Assembly: GCA_030123525.1 (NCBI GenBank)
Contig: CP126125.1
Span: 2,232,001-2,296,000, forward strand
From: ELB16-189 sp018266435
GTDB taxonomy: Bacteria > Bacteroidota > Bacteroidia > Cytophagales > Cyclobacteriaceae
Direction: 5' to 3'
DNA length: 64,000 bases
The position numbers were made by a program, and so were the translations under genes. This document shows, in pieces, positions 50,082 to 58,695 of this stretch. The notes below the pieces were generated by a model. It did not search any database and was not told where the DNA came from. It saw only the letters and a list, made by a program, of their open reading frames with translations. Numbering within the stretch: position 1 is the stretch's first letter; the number at the start of each line of letters is the position of its first letter.

Positions 50082-51675
50082 CGCGCGATGTGTTTTCAAT
50101 ATTATTTTTTACTGTGTGGTAGCCGAACACATAGAAAAACCCGTCATACCAGGCGCGTATGCCACTGTTTTCCTGTGATTCAGATTTGCAAGTTTCACTT
50201 TTACTAACGGTGGAAAGCAACTCCTCAGCTGGCTCTGTTCCATCTTTTTTGGCAGAGGATAAAAAAATATCTTTTTCATTTTTGCAGGCGAGGGTAACGA
50301 TTCCCTGGTGTACGGTAAAATCAGACGCTTGTTCTTTGGTAGTCATCTTTATCTCTTTAAACTTGAGTGAGCGGTCATACTGAAGTTTACCAGTAAGGTC
50401 TAAAAAAGCAAGCGATGTTTGAAAGATGCGCACTTGATTAACGATACCTGAGTTATAAGGGTAGGTGCTTCCATAAGGATAATAATACCGGCTGGGCATG
50501 GAGTTGAACGCATACGGGTAGTACGTTCCGTAGGAGTAAGGAGAAGCATAGGGGTAATACCCGTAAGGAGAATAATAACGGGTATTGTAGTAAGATGCAG
50601 GAGCGTCATACGCTTCGGTCAAAAAAAAGAATCCCGACTCGGTTTCTTGTATTCGAACAGATGACAAACTCACTCTGTAGTCAGCATTCTTCCCGGCTCG
50701 TTTTCGCCACTCCGCCTTAGCTTTTATTTTAGCGGCTCTTTTGGGTTTCAGGTAATCTAAAAAATGCTCCAGATCGGTTAGCCAGTAATAGGTGATGGGC
50801 AGTTCTTTAGTTGGATCAACCACGGCTGAGAAAATTCCTGCCGTGGTTTTATTATTCCCATAGGTCCATGTGCCAACGATCACTAATTCATCGTGCTCAA
50901 GGGTATTGGTCATGGCCTCTAAAATAGTTTTGTTACCCTCTATGGCAAACTCTTTTTCGAAGAGCAACACGCCCTCGTCATCGTAGGTGCGTACCACCAT
51001 TTTTTTGTCTGCAGCAGCTCGTTCTTTTAGCAACACATTAAACGTTCCGTTTGCATTAGTCCGGATGTCCAACAACTCTATTTTGGGCTGAAAGGTACCG
51101 GGTATGATGTGAGCCACTTCGTGGTTCAGGTCATACATAAAGAGCACGGCTTCATTTTGAATATAACCCCCGAAAACGGCTTTTGATTTTACCAGCGTGA
51201 AATGAGCAAAATGGATATTGGTTTCAGGCTTGAATGTATGAATCATAAATGACCGCGCTACTGCATTGATCTTGATCAGGGTTATTTCATTAGAGAATTC
51301 AGTTTCAATGAAAACCAGGTAAATATTGCCTTCGTAGTATTCGTGACCTGCAATGTTTTTTCGGCTGTCTACATCAACGGTAGTCTGCCACTCTTCGGTC
51401 AAATCGGTGTTAACAAAAGTCACCTCCCATTTCTTTTTTCCTTTTTCAAATTTTTCGGTGTCGCGAAACAAAGCCAGCCCGTCTTTGCCCATCGATTGTA
51501 GGATAAACTCATGGTCGTTCATTTTAAACGGCCGCTCATAACGATTAACTTGTTTTTCCTGTGCCAAGAGCAGGGGAGAGTTCAGAAAAACACATACAAT
51601 TAACAGGATTCCGATTGTAAGAGGGACGAACCTCAACTTTACCTTGTGTGCCCAACCTGTTGCAATGCAGTTCAT
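50047..51675 (-). CDS. exported protein of unknown family with YPYG-rich insert
   Basis: A 542-residue exported protein (hydrophobic leader RFVPLTIGILLIVCVFLN). Beta-strand-like repeats fill the first 300 residues, perhaps a propeller. A helix-rich basic segment (YLKPKRAAKIKAKAEWRK) follows, then a very tyrosine-rich insert around residues 355-400 in units like YYPYG and SPYSYG. The C-terminus ends with YVFGYHTVKN and DVFYINKV, again shared with its paralogue. Its ATG overlaps the EVE gene stop by four bases. Family and role are not known to me. Confidence 0.7.
   Translation of the reverse strand: MNCIATGWAHKVKLRFVPLTIGILLIVCVFLNSPLLLAQEKQVNRYERPFKMNDHEFILQSMGKDGLALFRDTEKFEKGKKKWEVTFVNTDLTEEWQTTVDVDSRKNIAGHEYYEGNIYLVFIETEFSNEITLIKINAVARSFMIHTFKPETNIHFAHFTLVKSKAVFGGYIQNEAVLFMYDLNHEVAHIIPGTFQPKIELLDIRTNANGTFNVLLKERAAADKKMVVRTYDDEGVLLFEKEFAIEGNKTILEAMTNTLEHDELVIVGTWTYGNNKTTAGIFSAVVDPTKELPITYYWLTDLEHFLDYLKPKRAAKIKAKAEWRKRAGKNADYRVSLSSVRIQETESGFFFLTEAYDAPASYYNTRYYSPYGYYPYASPYSYGTYYPYAFNSMPSRYYYPYGSTYPYNSGIVNQVRIFQTSLAFLDLTGKLQYDRSLKFKEIKMTTKEQASDFTVHQGIVTLACKNEKDIFLSSAKKDGTEPAEELLSTVSKSETCKSESQENSGIRAWYDGFFYVFGYHTVKNNIENTSRDVFYINKVKGG
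50395..50615 (-). repeat. low-complexity YPYG-coding segment
   Basis: On the minus strand this stretch codes for degenerate Tyr-Pro-Tyr-Gly/Ala/Ser units in the 542-residue protein. It is a protein repeat visible in DNA, with irregular units, and is not a CRISPR or IS repeat. Confidence 0.6.
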
Positions 51676-52073
51676 TCTTCACTCATCGAAATTATGCGAT
51701 CAAATTCTTCCTTTTTTACCGGCTGTACAGAAAGGCGCGAAGCCCTGATTAAAGCCATGCCGCCCAATAGTTTATCGGATTTGATTTGGGCAAGTGAGAT
51801 GGGTTTTTTTAATTTTTTATGATGACTCAGTTCTACGGCTACCCACGCAGGGTCTTTTGGGTCAGGAAAAAATTCTTTACTTATTGTGGCAATACCCACA
51901 ACTGCTTTTTCTTCACCACTGTGATAAATAAATACCTGATCATTTTTTTTCATGGCTTTCAGGTTATTGCGCGCCTGAAAATTTCGTACCCCATCCCACG
52001 TGGTCTTTTTGTCGCGCACCAGATCACTCCACGAGTAGGTACCCGGTTCGGTTTTAGTCAGCCAGAAGTTCAT
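51672..52073 (-). CDS. EVE domain protein
   Basis: A 133-residue EVE (PUA-like) protein, starting MNFWLTKTEPGTYSW and containing WDGVRNFQARNNLKAMKKND, VFIYHSGEEKAVVGIATI and LIRASRLSVQPV. EVE domains read modified bases in nucleic acids; the eukaryotic relative is thymocyte nuclear protein 1. It is the first gene of the operon with the two unknown exported proteins, RimB and RimK, joined by an ATGA overlap. Why a base-reading domain is in this operon is not clear. Confidence 0.9.
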   Translation of the reverse strand: MNFWLTKTEPGTYSWSDLVRDKKTTWDGVRNFQARNNLKAMKKNDQVFIYHSGEEKAVVGIATISKEFFPDPKDPAWVAVELSHHKKLKKPISLAQIKSDKLLGGMALIRASRLSVQPVKKEEFDRIISMSEE

Positions 52074-52121
52074 AGAGAGTTTTTTTGAATTAAGCTAAAA
52101 GTTACACAAAAAACTAAATTG

Positions 52122-52129
52122 TATTTTTG
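52122..52129 (+). promoter_or_regulatory. -7 promoter element of the glycosyltransferase gene
   Basis: TATTTTTG, a perfect TAnnTTTG, ends 12 bases before the ATG at 52142. Confidence 0.5.
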
Positions 52130-52141
52130 GTTTTTGTTTCA

Positions 52142-53095
52142 ATGAAAATCCTCATCATCCGCTTTTCTTCCATTGGTGACATAGTGCTGACGACCCCCGT
52201 CATCCGTTGCCTGAAAATACAAGCTGCGCAAGTCACCGTTCATTATGCTACTAAAAAACAGTACCAGGTTATACTTGAAAATAATCCCTACATCGACCGG
52301 GTATTTTATTTGGAAAACAAACTCAATGACCTGATTGTTCAGCTAAAAAATGAGCAATATGATTGGGTCATTGATCTGCACAACAACCTGCGTACCCGGA
52401 TAATAAAATGGAAACTGGGTGTGCAATCGTACAGCTTCAATAAACTCAATCTTGAAAAATGGCTGATGGTCAACCTCAAGATTAACCGCCTGCCCGATGT
52501 TCATATCGTTGACCGCTACCTCAAAACAATCCAACCACTCGGTATCAAAAACGATGGGTTGAGCCTCGATTATTTTATTCCTGAAAAAGACGAAGTGCCG
52601 TTGAGTTGGTTTCCGCTGACGCACCGCCAGGGCTTTATCGCTTATGCAATAGGTGCCCAGCACGAAACGAAGAAGTTGCCCGTGAAGCGGATGATCGAAT
52701 TGTGCAAAAATATTAACCGTCCGATGGTATTGCTGGGCGGAAAAGAAGATTATGAAAATGGAGAAACGGTCAGCCTTGCCGTAGGGGAAATGATTTTTAA
52801 TACTTGTGGAAAACTCAATCTTAATCAATCGGCCAGCTTGGTGAAGCAAGCACAATATGTTTTTACCCACGACACCGGGCTGATGCACATAGCGGCAGCG
52901 TTTAAGAAAGAAGTTTATGTGCTTTGGGGCAATACGATTCCTGCTTTTGGCATGTACCCCTACCGAACTAAGTTTACCTCACTTGAAAACATTCATTTGA
53001 GATGCCGGCCTTGTTCCAAAATTGGGTACAACAAATGCCCCAAAGGTCACTTTAAGTGTATGAATGAAATTGATTTAAAAATCACCCTGCCATGA
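52142..53095 (+). CDS. glycosyltransferase family 9 (heptosyltransferase-like)
   Basis: A GT-B fold transferase of 317 residues related to ADP-heptose:LPS heptosyltransferases. The N-terminal motif is MKILIIRFSSIGDIVLTTPVI and the nucleotide-sugar site includes VFTHDTGLMHIAAAFKKEVY, with the conserved D-T-G-x-x-H. It probably adds heptose or a related sugar to the lipopolysaccharide core. The C-terminal CRPCSKIGYNKCPKGHFKC is a cysteine cluster often seen in this family. No other LPS gene is adjacent. The upstream in-frame codon at 52127 falls inside the promoter element, so the ATG at 52142 is right. Confidence 0.9.
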   Translation: MKILIIRFSSIGDIVLTTPVIRCLKIQAAQVTVHYATKKQYQVILENNPYIDRVFYLENKLNDLIVQLKNEQYDWVIDLHNNLRTRIIKWKLGVQSYSFNKLNLEKWLMVNLKINRLPDVHIVDRYLKTIQPLGIKNDGLSLDYFIPEKDEVPLSWFPLTHRQGFIAYAIGAQHETKKLPVKRMIELCKNINRPMVLLGGKEDYENGETVSLAVGEMIFNTCGKLNLNQSASLVKQAQYVFTHDTGLMHIAAAFKKEVYVLWGNTIPAFGMYPYRTKFTSLENIHLRCRPCSKIGYNKCPKGHFKCMNEIDLKITLP

Positions 53096-53156
53096 AAAAT
53101 GGAGTGAATGAACTCACCACTGTATATTCTAAATCCGGAATTTTGAATCGTGAGTG

Positions 53157-55034
53157 TTAATATGCCCGCACCAGTTTTCCGTCCATATAATTGAGGTACG
53201 ACTGGTTAGCTACTTTGATGCCCCCGGGTGTGGGGAAATTTCCGGTGAAGTACCAGTCGCCCGAGTGGTGAGGAATAGCCTTGTGAAGGTTTTCGATGGT
53301 TTGAAAAACTACATCCAATTCAGCTTTCATTTCTTCAGGGCGTACGATGTCAGCAATTTTCTCTGAGATCTGTTCGGGTGTAAAAAGTTTGTATAATTTT
53401 TTTACAAAATTTTCGCTTCCGTCATTCATCGTTTGGCATTGTTCATACACTTCACCGAGCAGGTGGTCATTTCCCTGATCTTTTACTAAACTGATCATGG
53501 CACGAAAGGCGATGAATTCGCCCATCTTGCTCATGTCAATGCCGTAGCAATCGGGGAAACGAATTTGAGGAGCGGAAGAAACCACCACTACTTTTTTCGG
53601 ATTCAGCCGGGCCAGCATTTTCAAAATGCTTTTTTCCAGTGTGGTGCCGCGCACGATTGAGTCATCAATCACTACCAATGTGTCTTTGCCTTTGTTTACT
53701 ACTTCAAAGGTGGTATCGTACACGTGCGATACCATTTCATCACGGTGGTCATCATCGGTGATGAAGGTGCGCAATTTCACATCTTTGATTACGATTTTTT
53801 CAATGCGCGGGCGAAAAGACAATATGTCGTCCAGTGAATCTACCGTTGGCTTGCCATCAATGATGATTTCTTTTTGTTTGCTCACGAGGTAATCCTGAAT
53901 TCCTTCCATCAAACCCAGAAAAGCGGTTTCGGCTGTATTGGGAATGTAAGAGAATACAGTGTTCTTGATGTCGAAATTGATGGCCTTCAGTACTTGCGGT
54001 ACTAACAATTTTCCAAGTTGTTTCCGCTCGCGGTAAATTTCCGGGTCGGTTCCACGCGAAAAATAAATCCGTTCAAAGCTGCATGATTTTTTTTCGAGGG
54101 CAGGCATAATCTGCTTTTGGGCAAACTCTCCGTTTTTAGTAATGATCAGGGCATGGCCCGGCCGTATTTCCTGAATTTGTTCATACTCTGTGTTGAAGGC
54201 AGTTTTTATAGCAGGTTTTTCAGAAGCTACTACTACAACTTCATCGTTAGCATAAAAATAAGCCGGCCTGATGCCTGACGGATCACGCACCACAAAAGCT
54301 GAACCTGAGCCCGTCATACCTGCCATGGTGTAGCCACCATCAAAGTCTTTACAAGCCCGCCTCAGCACGCGCTGCAGGTCAATTTCATTTTCAATGATCT
54401 CTGAAACCTCTTTGTTGCTGAAATGGTCTTTGTATTTTTCAAAAAGTGTTTGTACTTCTTCATCTAAAAAGTGGCCGATTTTTTCCATTACCGTTACCGT
54501 ATCCACTTTATCTTTAGGGTGCTGGCCCAGTTCTACCAGTACATTGAAAAGCTCTTCCACATTGGTCATGTTAAAATTGCCCGCCATCACCAGGTTGCGG
54601 CTGCGCCAGTTATTCTGGCGAAGGAAGGGGTGTACGCTTTCAATATTGTTGATGCCGTGGGTGCCGTAGCGCAAATGGCCAAGCCAAAGTTCGCCCGAGA
54701 ACGCCACGTGCTCTTTCAGCCATTGCTCATCGCGGAATTTGGCTTTGGCTTCTTTCTGAGCCTTTTTATATTTTTTGGAGATTTTTTTAAACAGGTGAGC
54801 TACCGGTTCGGCTTTGATAGAACGGTACCGGCTGAAAAAACGATAACCCGGCTTTTGATCAATTTTAATGTTGGCAATACCGGCTCCATCCTGCCCCCGG
54901 TTGTGTTGCTTTTCCATGAGAATGTACATCTTGTTCATGGCATAGGTAGGGCCATATTTTTCGATGTAGTAGGAGAGTGGTTTTCGCAGACGAACGAGGG
55001 CTATGCCGCATTCGTGAAGGATGGTGTCGCTCAT
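53157..55034 (-). CDS. amidophosphoribosyltransferase-like protein, long form
   Basis: Glutamine-PRPP amidotransferase of 625 residues, longer than usual PurF (about 470-500). The Ntn nucleophile would be C9 (MSDTILHEC), freed by removing eight residues. The glutaminase part has HNRGQDGAGI and HLRYGTHG. The phosphoribosyltransferase PRPP loop is VVIDDSIVRGTTLEKS. The extra length is an insertion between about residues 75 and 110 (KKYKKAQKEAKAKF) and an extended C-terminus. This long type occurs in Bacteroidota and may be a paralogue rather than the main PurF. A perfect TACCTTTG element lies 15 bases before the ATG. Confidence 0.85.
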   Translation of the reverse strand: MSDTILHECGIALVRLRKPLSYYIEKYGPTYAMNKMYILMEKQHNRGQDGAGIANIKIDQKPGYRFFSRYRSIKAEPVAHLFKKISKKYKKAQKEAKAKFRDEQWLKEHVAFSGELWLGHLRYGTHGINNIESVHPFLRQNNWRSRNLVMAGNFNMTNVEELFNVLVELGQHPKDKVDTVTVMEKIGHFLDEEVQTLFEKYKDHFSNKEVSEIIENEIDLQRVLRRACKDFDGGYTMAGMTGSGSAFVVRDPSGIRPAYFYANDEVVVVASEKPAIKTAFNTEYEQIQEIRPGHALIITKNGEFAQKQIMPALEKKSCSFERIYFSRGTDPEIYRERKQLGKLLVPQVLKAINFDIKNTVFSYIPNTAETAFLGLMEGIQDYLVSKQKEIIIDGKPTVDSLDDILSFRPRIEKIVIKDVKLRTFITDDDHRDEMVSHVYDTTFEVVNKGKDTLVVIDDSIVRGTTLEKSILKMLARLNPKKVVVVSSAPQIRFPDCYGIDMSKMGEFIAFRAMISLVKDQGNDHLLGEVYEQCQTMNDGSENFVKKLYKLFTPEQISEKIADIVRPEEMKAELDVVFQTIENLHKAIPHHSGDWYFTGNFPTPGGIKVANQSYLNYMDGKLVRAY

Positions 55035-55049
55035 ACAGGGATCAAAACA

Positions 55050-55057
55050 CAAAGGTA
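55050..55057 (-). promoter_or_regulatory. -7 promoter element of the long PurF gene
   Basis: TACCTTTG on the minus strand, a perfect TAnnTTTG, ends 15 bases before the ATG at 55034. A TTTT lies 19 bases further upstream, near the expected -33 box. Confidence 0.5.
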
Positions 55058-55130
55058 GCTGAAAATGTTCACGCTAAAAATCGCAAGCCGGGCTGACAAA
55101 CATCATGGGTAGGGTCTATGTACTTTTAAT

Positions 55131-55138
55131 TATTTTTG
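55131..55138 (+). promoter_or_regulatory. -7 promoter element of the ferredoxin reductase gene
   Basis: TATTTTTG, a perfect TAnnTTTG, ends 12 bases before the ATG at 55151. Confidence 0.5.
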
Positions 55139-55150
55139 CTTTCATTTTTT

Positions 55151-56164
55151 ATGATTGAAACCGATATAATTATTATCGGTGCTGGCCCGTGTGGGCTATT
55201 CACCGTTTTTGAGGCAGGACTTTTAAAATTACGCTGTCACCTGATTGACTCCTTGCCGCTGCCGGGTGGTCAGCTGGTAGAAATTTATCCTAAAAAACCA
55301 ATTTATGATATTCCGGGCTTTCCGGTTGTGAATGCGGGAGAGTTAGTTGATAACTTGATGAAACAAATCGAGGTATTTAAGCCCGCATTTACACTTGGCG
55401 AATCGGCCCAGTACTTGGAGGAGGCCGAAGGAAAATATGTGGTGACCACTAATAAAGGAACGAAACACCGCGCACCCATCGTCATCATTGCCGGTGGACT
55501 TGGTGTGTTTGAACCAAGAAAACCACCCATTGAAAACCTGGCTCTGTTTGAAGATAAAGGTGTGGAGTACATCATCCGAGATCCTGAGTTGTACCGTAAT
55601 AAGCGTGTGGTAATTTCCGGTGGTGGAGATTCGGCCCTGGATTGGACGATTTACCTGATTGAAAACAAACTTGTAAAAAACCTGGTACTTGTTCATCGCA
55701 GAACCTCGTTTCGCGGTCATCTTGACTCTGTGCAAAAAGTGATGGACATGGCGCAGGCCGGAAAGATTGAATTGATTACTGAATCAGAAGTAGTAGGCAT
55801 CAACTCTAACGGAAACGGCCAGGTGGGTTCAGTGGTGATTAAACATGCCAACCTGGGCGATATTATAAAAGAAGCCGATCACTTTGTTCCTCTCTTTGGT
55901 CTTACACCCAGCCTTGGCCCGATTGCCGACTGGGGGTTAGAACTGGAAAAAAATGCCGTAAAAGTAAATACGGTTGATTATTCTACTAATCGTCCGGGAG
56001 TTTATGCCGTGGGAGATATTAATACCTACCCCGGAAAACTGAAATTGATCTTGTGCGGGTTTCACGAAGGAACTCTCGCAGTGCAGTCTGCATTTGCCCG
56101 TATTCACCCAAACAAAAAAAATGTGTTGAAGTACACCACGGTAAACGGGGTAAGCGGTTTCTAA
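55151..56164 (+). CDS. ferredoxin-NADP reductase, thioredoxin reductase-like type
   Basis: A 337-residue flavoprotein of the YumC type: FAD motif IIIIGAGPCGLFTVFEAGL, NAD(P) motif VVISGGGDSALDWTIYL and the C-terminal FAD loop GVYAVGDINTYPGKLKLI. It lacks the CxxC disulfide of thioredoxin reductase, which marks it as a ferredoxin/flavodoxin reductase. The 2Fe-2S ferredoxin gene follows after 49 bases, so NADPH to ferredoxin transfer is likely. The downstream user could be a desaturase, a monooxygenase or cluster assembly. The ATG at 55151 is used; the codon at 55136 is TTG. Confidence 0.9.
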   Translation: MIETDIIIIGAGPCGLFTVFEAGLLKLRCHLIDSLPLPGGQLVEIYPKKPIYDIPGFPVVNAGELVDNLMKQIEVFKPAFTLGESAQYLEEAEGKYVVTTNKGTKHRAPIVIIAGGLGVFEPRKPPIENLALFEDKGVEYIIRDPELYRNKRVVISGGGDSALDWTIYLIENKLVKNLVLVHRRTSFRGHLDSVQKVMDMAQAGKIELITESEVVGINSNGNGQVGSVVIKHANLGDIIKEADHFVPLFGLTPSLGPIADWGLELEKNAVKVNTVDYSTNRPGVYAVGDINTYPGKLKLILCGFHEGTLAVQSAFARIHPNKKNVLKYTTVNGVSGF

Positions 56165-56213
56165 CAGTCACTTAATTTTTTTGTAACGAGAAGACCTTGC
56201 CGAAAAACTCAAT

Positions 56214-56534
56214 ATGGAAAATACAATTAAAGTAAACATCATTGATCGCGAAGGAATCCGTCACGAGTTAGATGCCCCTACTGATATGAACATGAACGTT
56301 ATGGAATTGTGCAAGTCATACGAATTGCCGGTGGAAGGAACCTGCGGAGGTATGGCCCTGTGTGCATCATGCCAGGTTTACCTGGAGTCAGATACCGAGC
56401 TTCCCGACCAAAATGATGCCGAACTGGCAATGTTGGATCAGGCTTTTCATGTGAAGGATAACAGCCGGTTAGGATGTCAGATCAGGATTACTGAATTGAT
56501 TGATGGAATAGTATTGCGCTTAGCTCCGCAATAA
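56214..56534 (+). CDS. 2Fe-2S ferredoxin (adrenodoxin/Isc type)
   Basis: A 106-residue ferredoxin with ligands C44, C50, C53 and C88 (C-x5-C-x2-C spacing, GTCGGMALCASC and RLGCQI), the adrenodoxin-like arrangement. The core MELCKSYELPVEGTC is typical. It follows the ferredoxin-NADP reductase gene, most likely as its electron acceptor. It converges on the histidine kinase gene with four bases between the stops. Confidence 0.93.
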   Translation: MENTIKVNIIDREGIRHELDAPTDMNMNVMELCKSYELPVEGTCGGMALCASCQVYLESDTELPDQNDAELAMLDQAFHVKDNSRLGCQIRITELIDGIVLRLAPQ

Positions 56535-56538
56535 ACGA

Positions 56539-58587
56539 TTATGCTTTTTTGATTGTGAAATAAAAGGTGCTGCCTTTGCCTACTTCACTTTCTAACCAAA
56601 TGCGCCCTCCGTTTTTCTCTACAAACTCTTTGCACAGAATGAGCCCCAACCCGGTACCCTTTTCATTGGCTGTTCCGCGGGTGGTGTAGCCTGCAGTTTT
56701 TTCAAAAATTATTTTTTGTGTTTCGGGGTTGATGCCGATGCCCGTGTCTTGAATGGAAATGACCACCTCATCTCCCTGAATTTTAGCGGCCGCATCAATG
56801 CTTCCTCCGCTTTGAGTAAACTTAATGCTGTTTAAAATCAGGTTGCGCAACACCAGGTTAGTAATATTAAGATCGCCCCAACAGAAAGTGCCGGGCTCCA
56901 CCCGGTTATTCATTTTTATTTCTTTCATGTGCAGGGCGCCCAGTAATTTGAAATTTTCGGCTACCAGGTTGTTCAGGTCAATTTTCTCAGGCTGGATTTT
57001 AAATTTATCCATTTGCAGCAAGGCCCAATCCAGCAGGTTATTGATCAATCCTTTGGTGTGGTTGAATTGTATTCTCAGTTCTTTATTTAGTTGTGAAAAC
57101 TCTTCAGGGCTTATGTTTCCTTTATCCAGCAAATCTAAAATTGCAGAAAGCGCATTGATGGGTGAGCGAAGATCATGTGAAATGATGGAGAAAAATTTGT
57201 CCTTCACTTGATTGAGTTGTTCCAATTCAATGCTTCTCCTTTTTATTTCGTCCTGATGCTGAAGCAATAGTTTGTTGATTTGAATCCTGCGCTGCCCGCT
57301 GCGGTACACACTGAATAATAAAATAATCGAGAGGGCCACAACAACAACCAATATGTTGCGCACCAAAGCTTCTCGTTTAAGTTCTGCTTTTCGCAATTCT
57401 TCTGACCGGGTGAGTTCTTTAATCTGATCCTCTTGTGCAAAGGTTTCAAACCGAAGTTGGTTCTGCAGTAACTTAGCCTGCATGGCTTGGCTGTAAAGGC
57501 TGTCTTCTTGTGTTTTATATTGCTTATAGTAGTCCAGCGATTTTTTATAATCACCTAAATTTTCGTACAACTTCGAAAGGCTGGATAAACACTCAATTGT
57601 CAGAACTTGGGAATTTGTGCTGCGGGCAGTAGTCAAGCTATTTTCCATCAGCTTTTGGGCATGGTCAAATTTTTTCTCGCCCATAAAAATAATTCCCCGC
57701 CCAAGTTCTACTGATGCCTGGCCAAACTCATTTTCTGCTTGGGTGTACAAGGCAAATGCAGAATCATAGTAGGCAAAGGCATGCACGTTATCCTTTTGTT
57801 CAGAAAATGTTTTAGCTATTTTGATCAGCGTATTGGGTATCAAATCATTTATGGAAAGTTTCAGCGAGCGCGAAACGTTGAGTGAGTGTCTTAAGGCTTT
57901 GTAGGCTGAATCATAGTTACCCATTCTTCGCATAATGTCACCTATCTCGTCATAGTTATAGGCTTCACCTTCATGATCTTTGGCCAAGGTGCTCAACCGT
58001 TGGCTTGTCTTGAGGTAATCCAGTGCCCGGTTGTATTCTCCAAGTTCTTTAAAAACAGATGAAAGGTTATGGAGCGCAATGGCCATGAAGATGTTGCTTT
58101 TAATTTTGCTGGACAGCCGGTAGCATTGAGAAAAATTATAATAGGCTTCGTCCAGTTTGCCGAGCGTCAGGTAGTTTTCACCGATGTTATTATAATTCCG
58201 GGCGATAGAGGTTGTGTCTTTCAGCTGAAAACTTGCGCTCAGTGCCAAGTCATAATATTTGGAGGATGATGCATAATCGCCACTGATGCCATGAAAATTA
58301 CCCATTATCCTGTAGGCGAGGTCCTTAGCCCATATCAAATTTTTTGTGTCAGCCAGGTCAATGGCCTTTTCCGTGTATTCAATAGATTTTTTTAAATCGT
58401 TGTATTGGTATTCCCTGGCAATATTGATCAGGGTGGTGATTTTCAAAGAATCGCTTAGAGAATTGTTTAGTTTATTTTTTAAGCTGTCAATTATATGCTG
58501 GCCATTCGTAAAGGGAACGACCCCCATCACTAACAACACAAGAATTAGAAGGGGCTTCATGAATTTGAAGAAGTGCCGAAAGTGCAT
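56539..58587 (-). CDS. TPR-repeat sensor histidine kinase
   Basis: A kinase of about 682 residues with an exported TPR sensor region: six or more repeats, such as NYNNIGENYLTLGKLDEAYY and ALHNLSSVFKELGEYNRALD. A transmembrane helix (ILVVVVALSIILLFSVY) and a coiled coil follow. The HisKA domain is KFFSIISHDLRSPINALSAI, and the HATPase includes NLVLRNLILNSIKFTQSGG, IQDTGIGI and GTGLGLILCKEFVE. No response regulator is adjacent. The start could be the ATG at 58587 or the one at 58560, which gives a cleaner signal peptide (MKPLLILVLLVMGVVPF). A perfect TACCTTTG is at 58623-58630. Confidence 0.9.
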   Translation of the reverse strand: MHFRHFFKFMKPLLILVLLVMGVVPFTNGQHIIDSLKNKLNNSLSDSLKITTLINIAREYQYNDLKKSIEYTEKAIDLADTKNLIWAKDLAYRIMGNFHGISGDYASSSKYYDLALSASFQLKDTTSIARNYNNIGENYLTLGKLDEAYYNFSQCYRLSSKIKSNIFMAIALHNLSSVFKELGEYNRALDYLKTSQRLSTLAKDHEGEAYNYDEIGDIMRRMGNYDSAYKALRHSLNVSRSLKLSINDLIPNTLIKIAKTFSEQKDNVHAFAYYDSAFALYTQAENEFGQASVELGRGIIFMGEKKFDHAQKLMENSLTTARSTNSQVLTIECLSSLSKLYENLGDYKKSLDYYKQYKTQEDSLYSQAMQAKLLQNQLRFETFAQEDQIKELTRSEELRKAELKREALVRNILVVVVALSIILLFSVYRSGQRRIQINKLLLQHQDEIKRRSIELEQLNQVKDKFFSIISHDLRSPINALSAILDLLDKGNISPEEFSQLNKELRIQFNHTKGLINNLLDWALLQMDKFKIQPEKIDLNNLVAENFKLLGALHMKEIKMNNRVEPGTFCWGDLNITNLVLRNLILNSIKFTQSGGSIDAAAKIQGDEVVISIQDTGIGINPETQKIIFEKTAGYTTRGTANEKGTGLGLILCKEFVEKNGGRIWLESEVGKGSTFYFTIKKA

Positions 58588-58622
58588 AAATATTTTGTAA
58601 AAGCCAAGTTTAGGGATAGTGG

Positions 58623-58630
58623 CAAAGGTA
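58623..58630 (-). promoter_or_regulatory. -7 promoter element of the TPR histidine kinase gene
   Basis: TACCTTTG on the minus strand, a perfect TAnnTTTG, is 35 bases before the ATG at 58587. A CTTACAT direct repeat (58642-58648, 58671-58677) lies upstream of it. Confidence 0.45.
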
Positions 58631-58695
58631 TTATCCAAGGGCTTACATTATGGACATAAGTGGCAGATATCTTACATATAAATGTTTATTGGGCG

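Noticed and set aside
50400..50609. repeat-like DNA that might be taken for a CRISPR array
   Set aside because: The repeats are irregular coding units for Tyr-Pro-Gly residues, without constant repeats or spacers.
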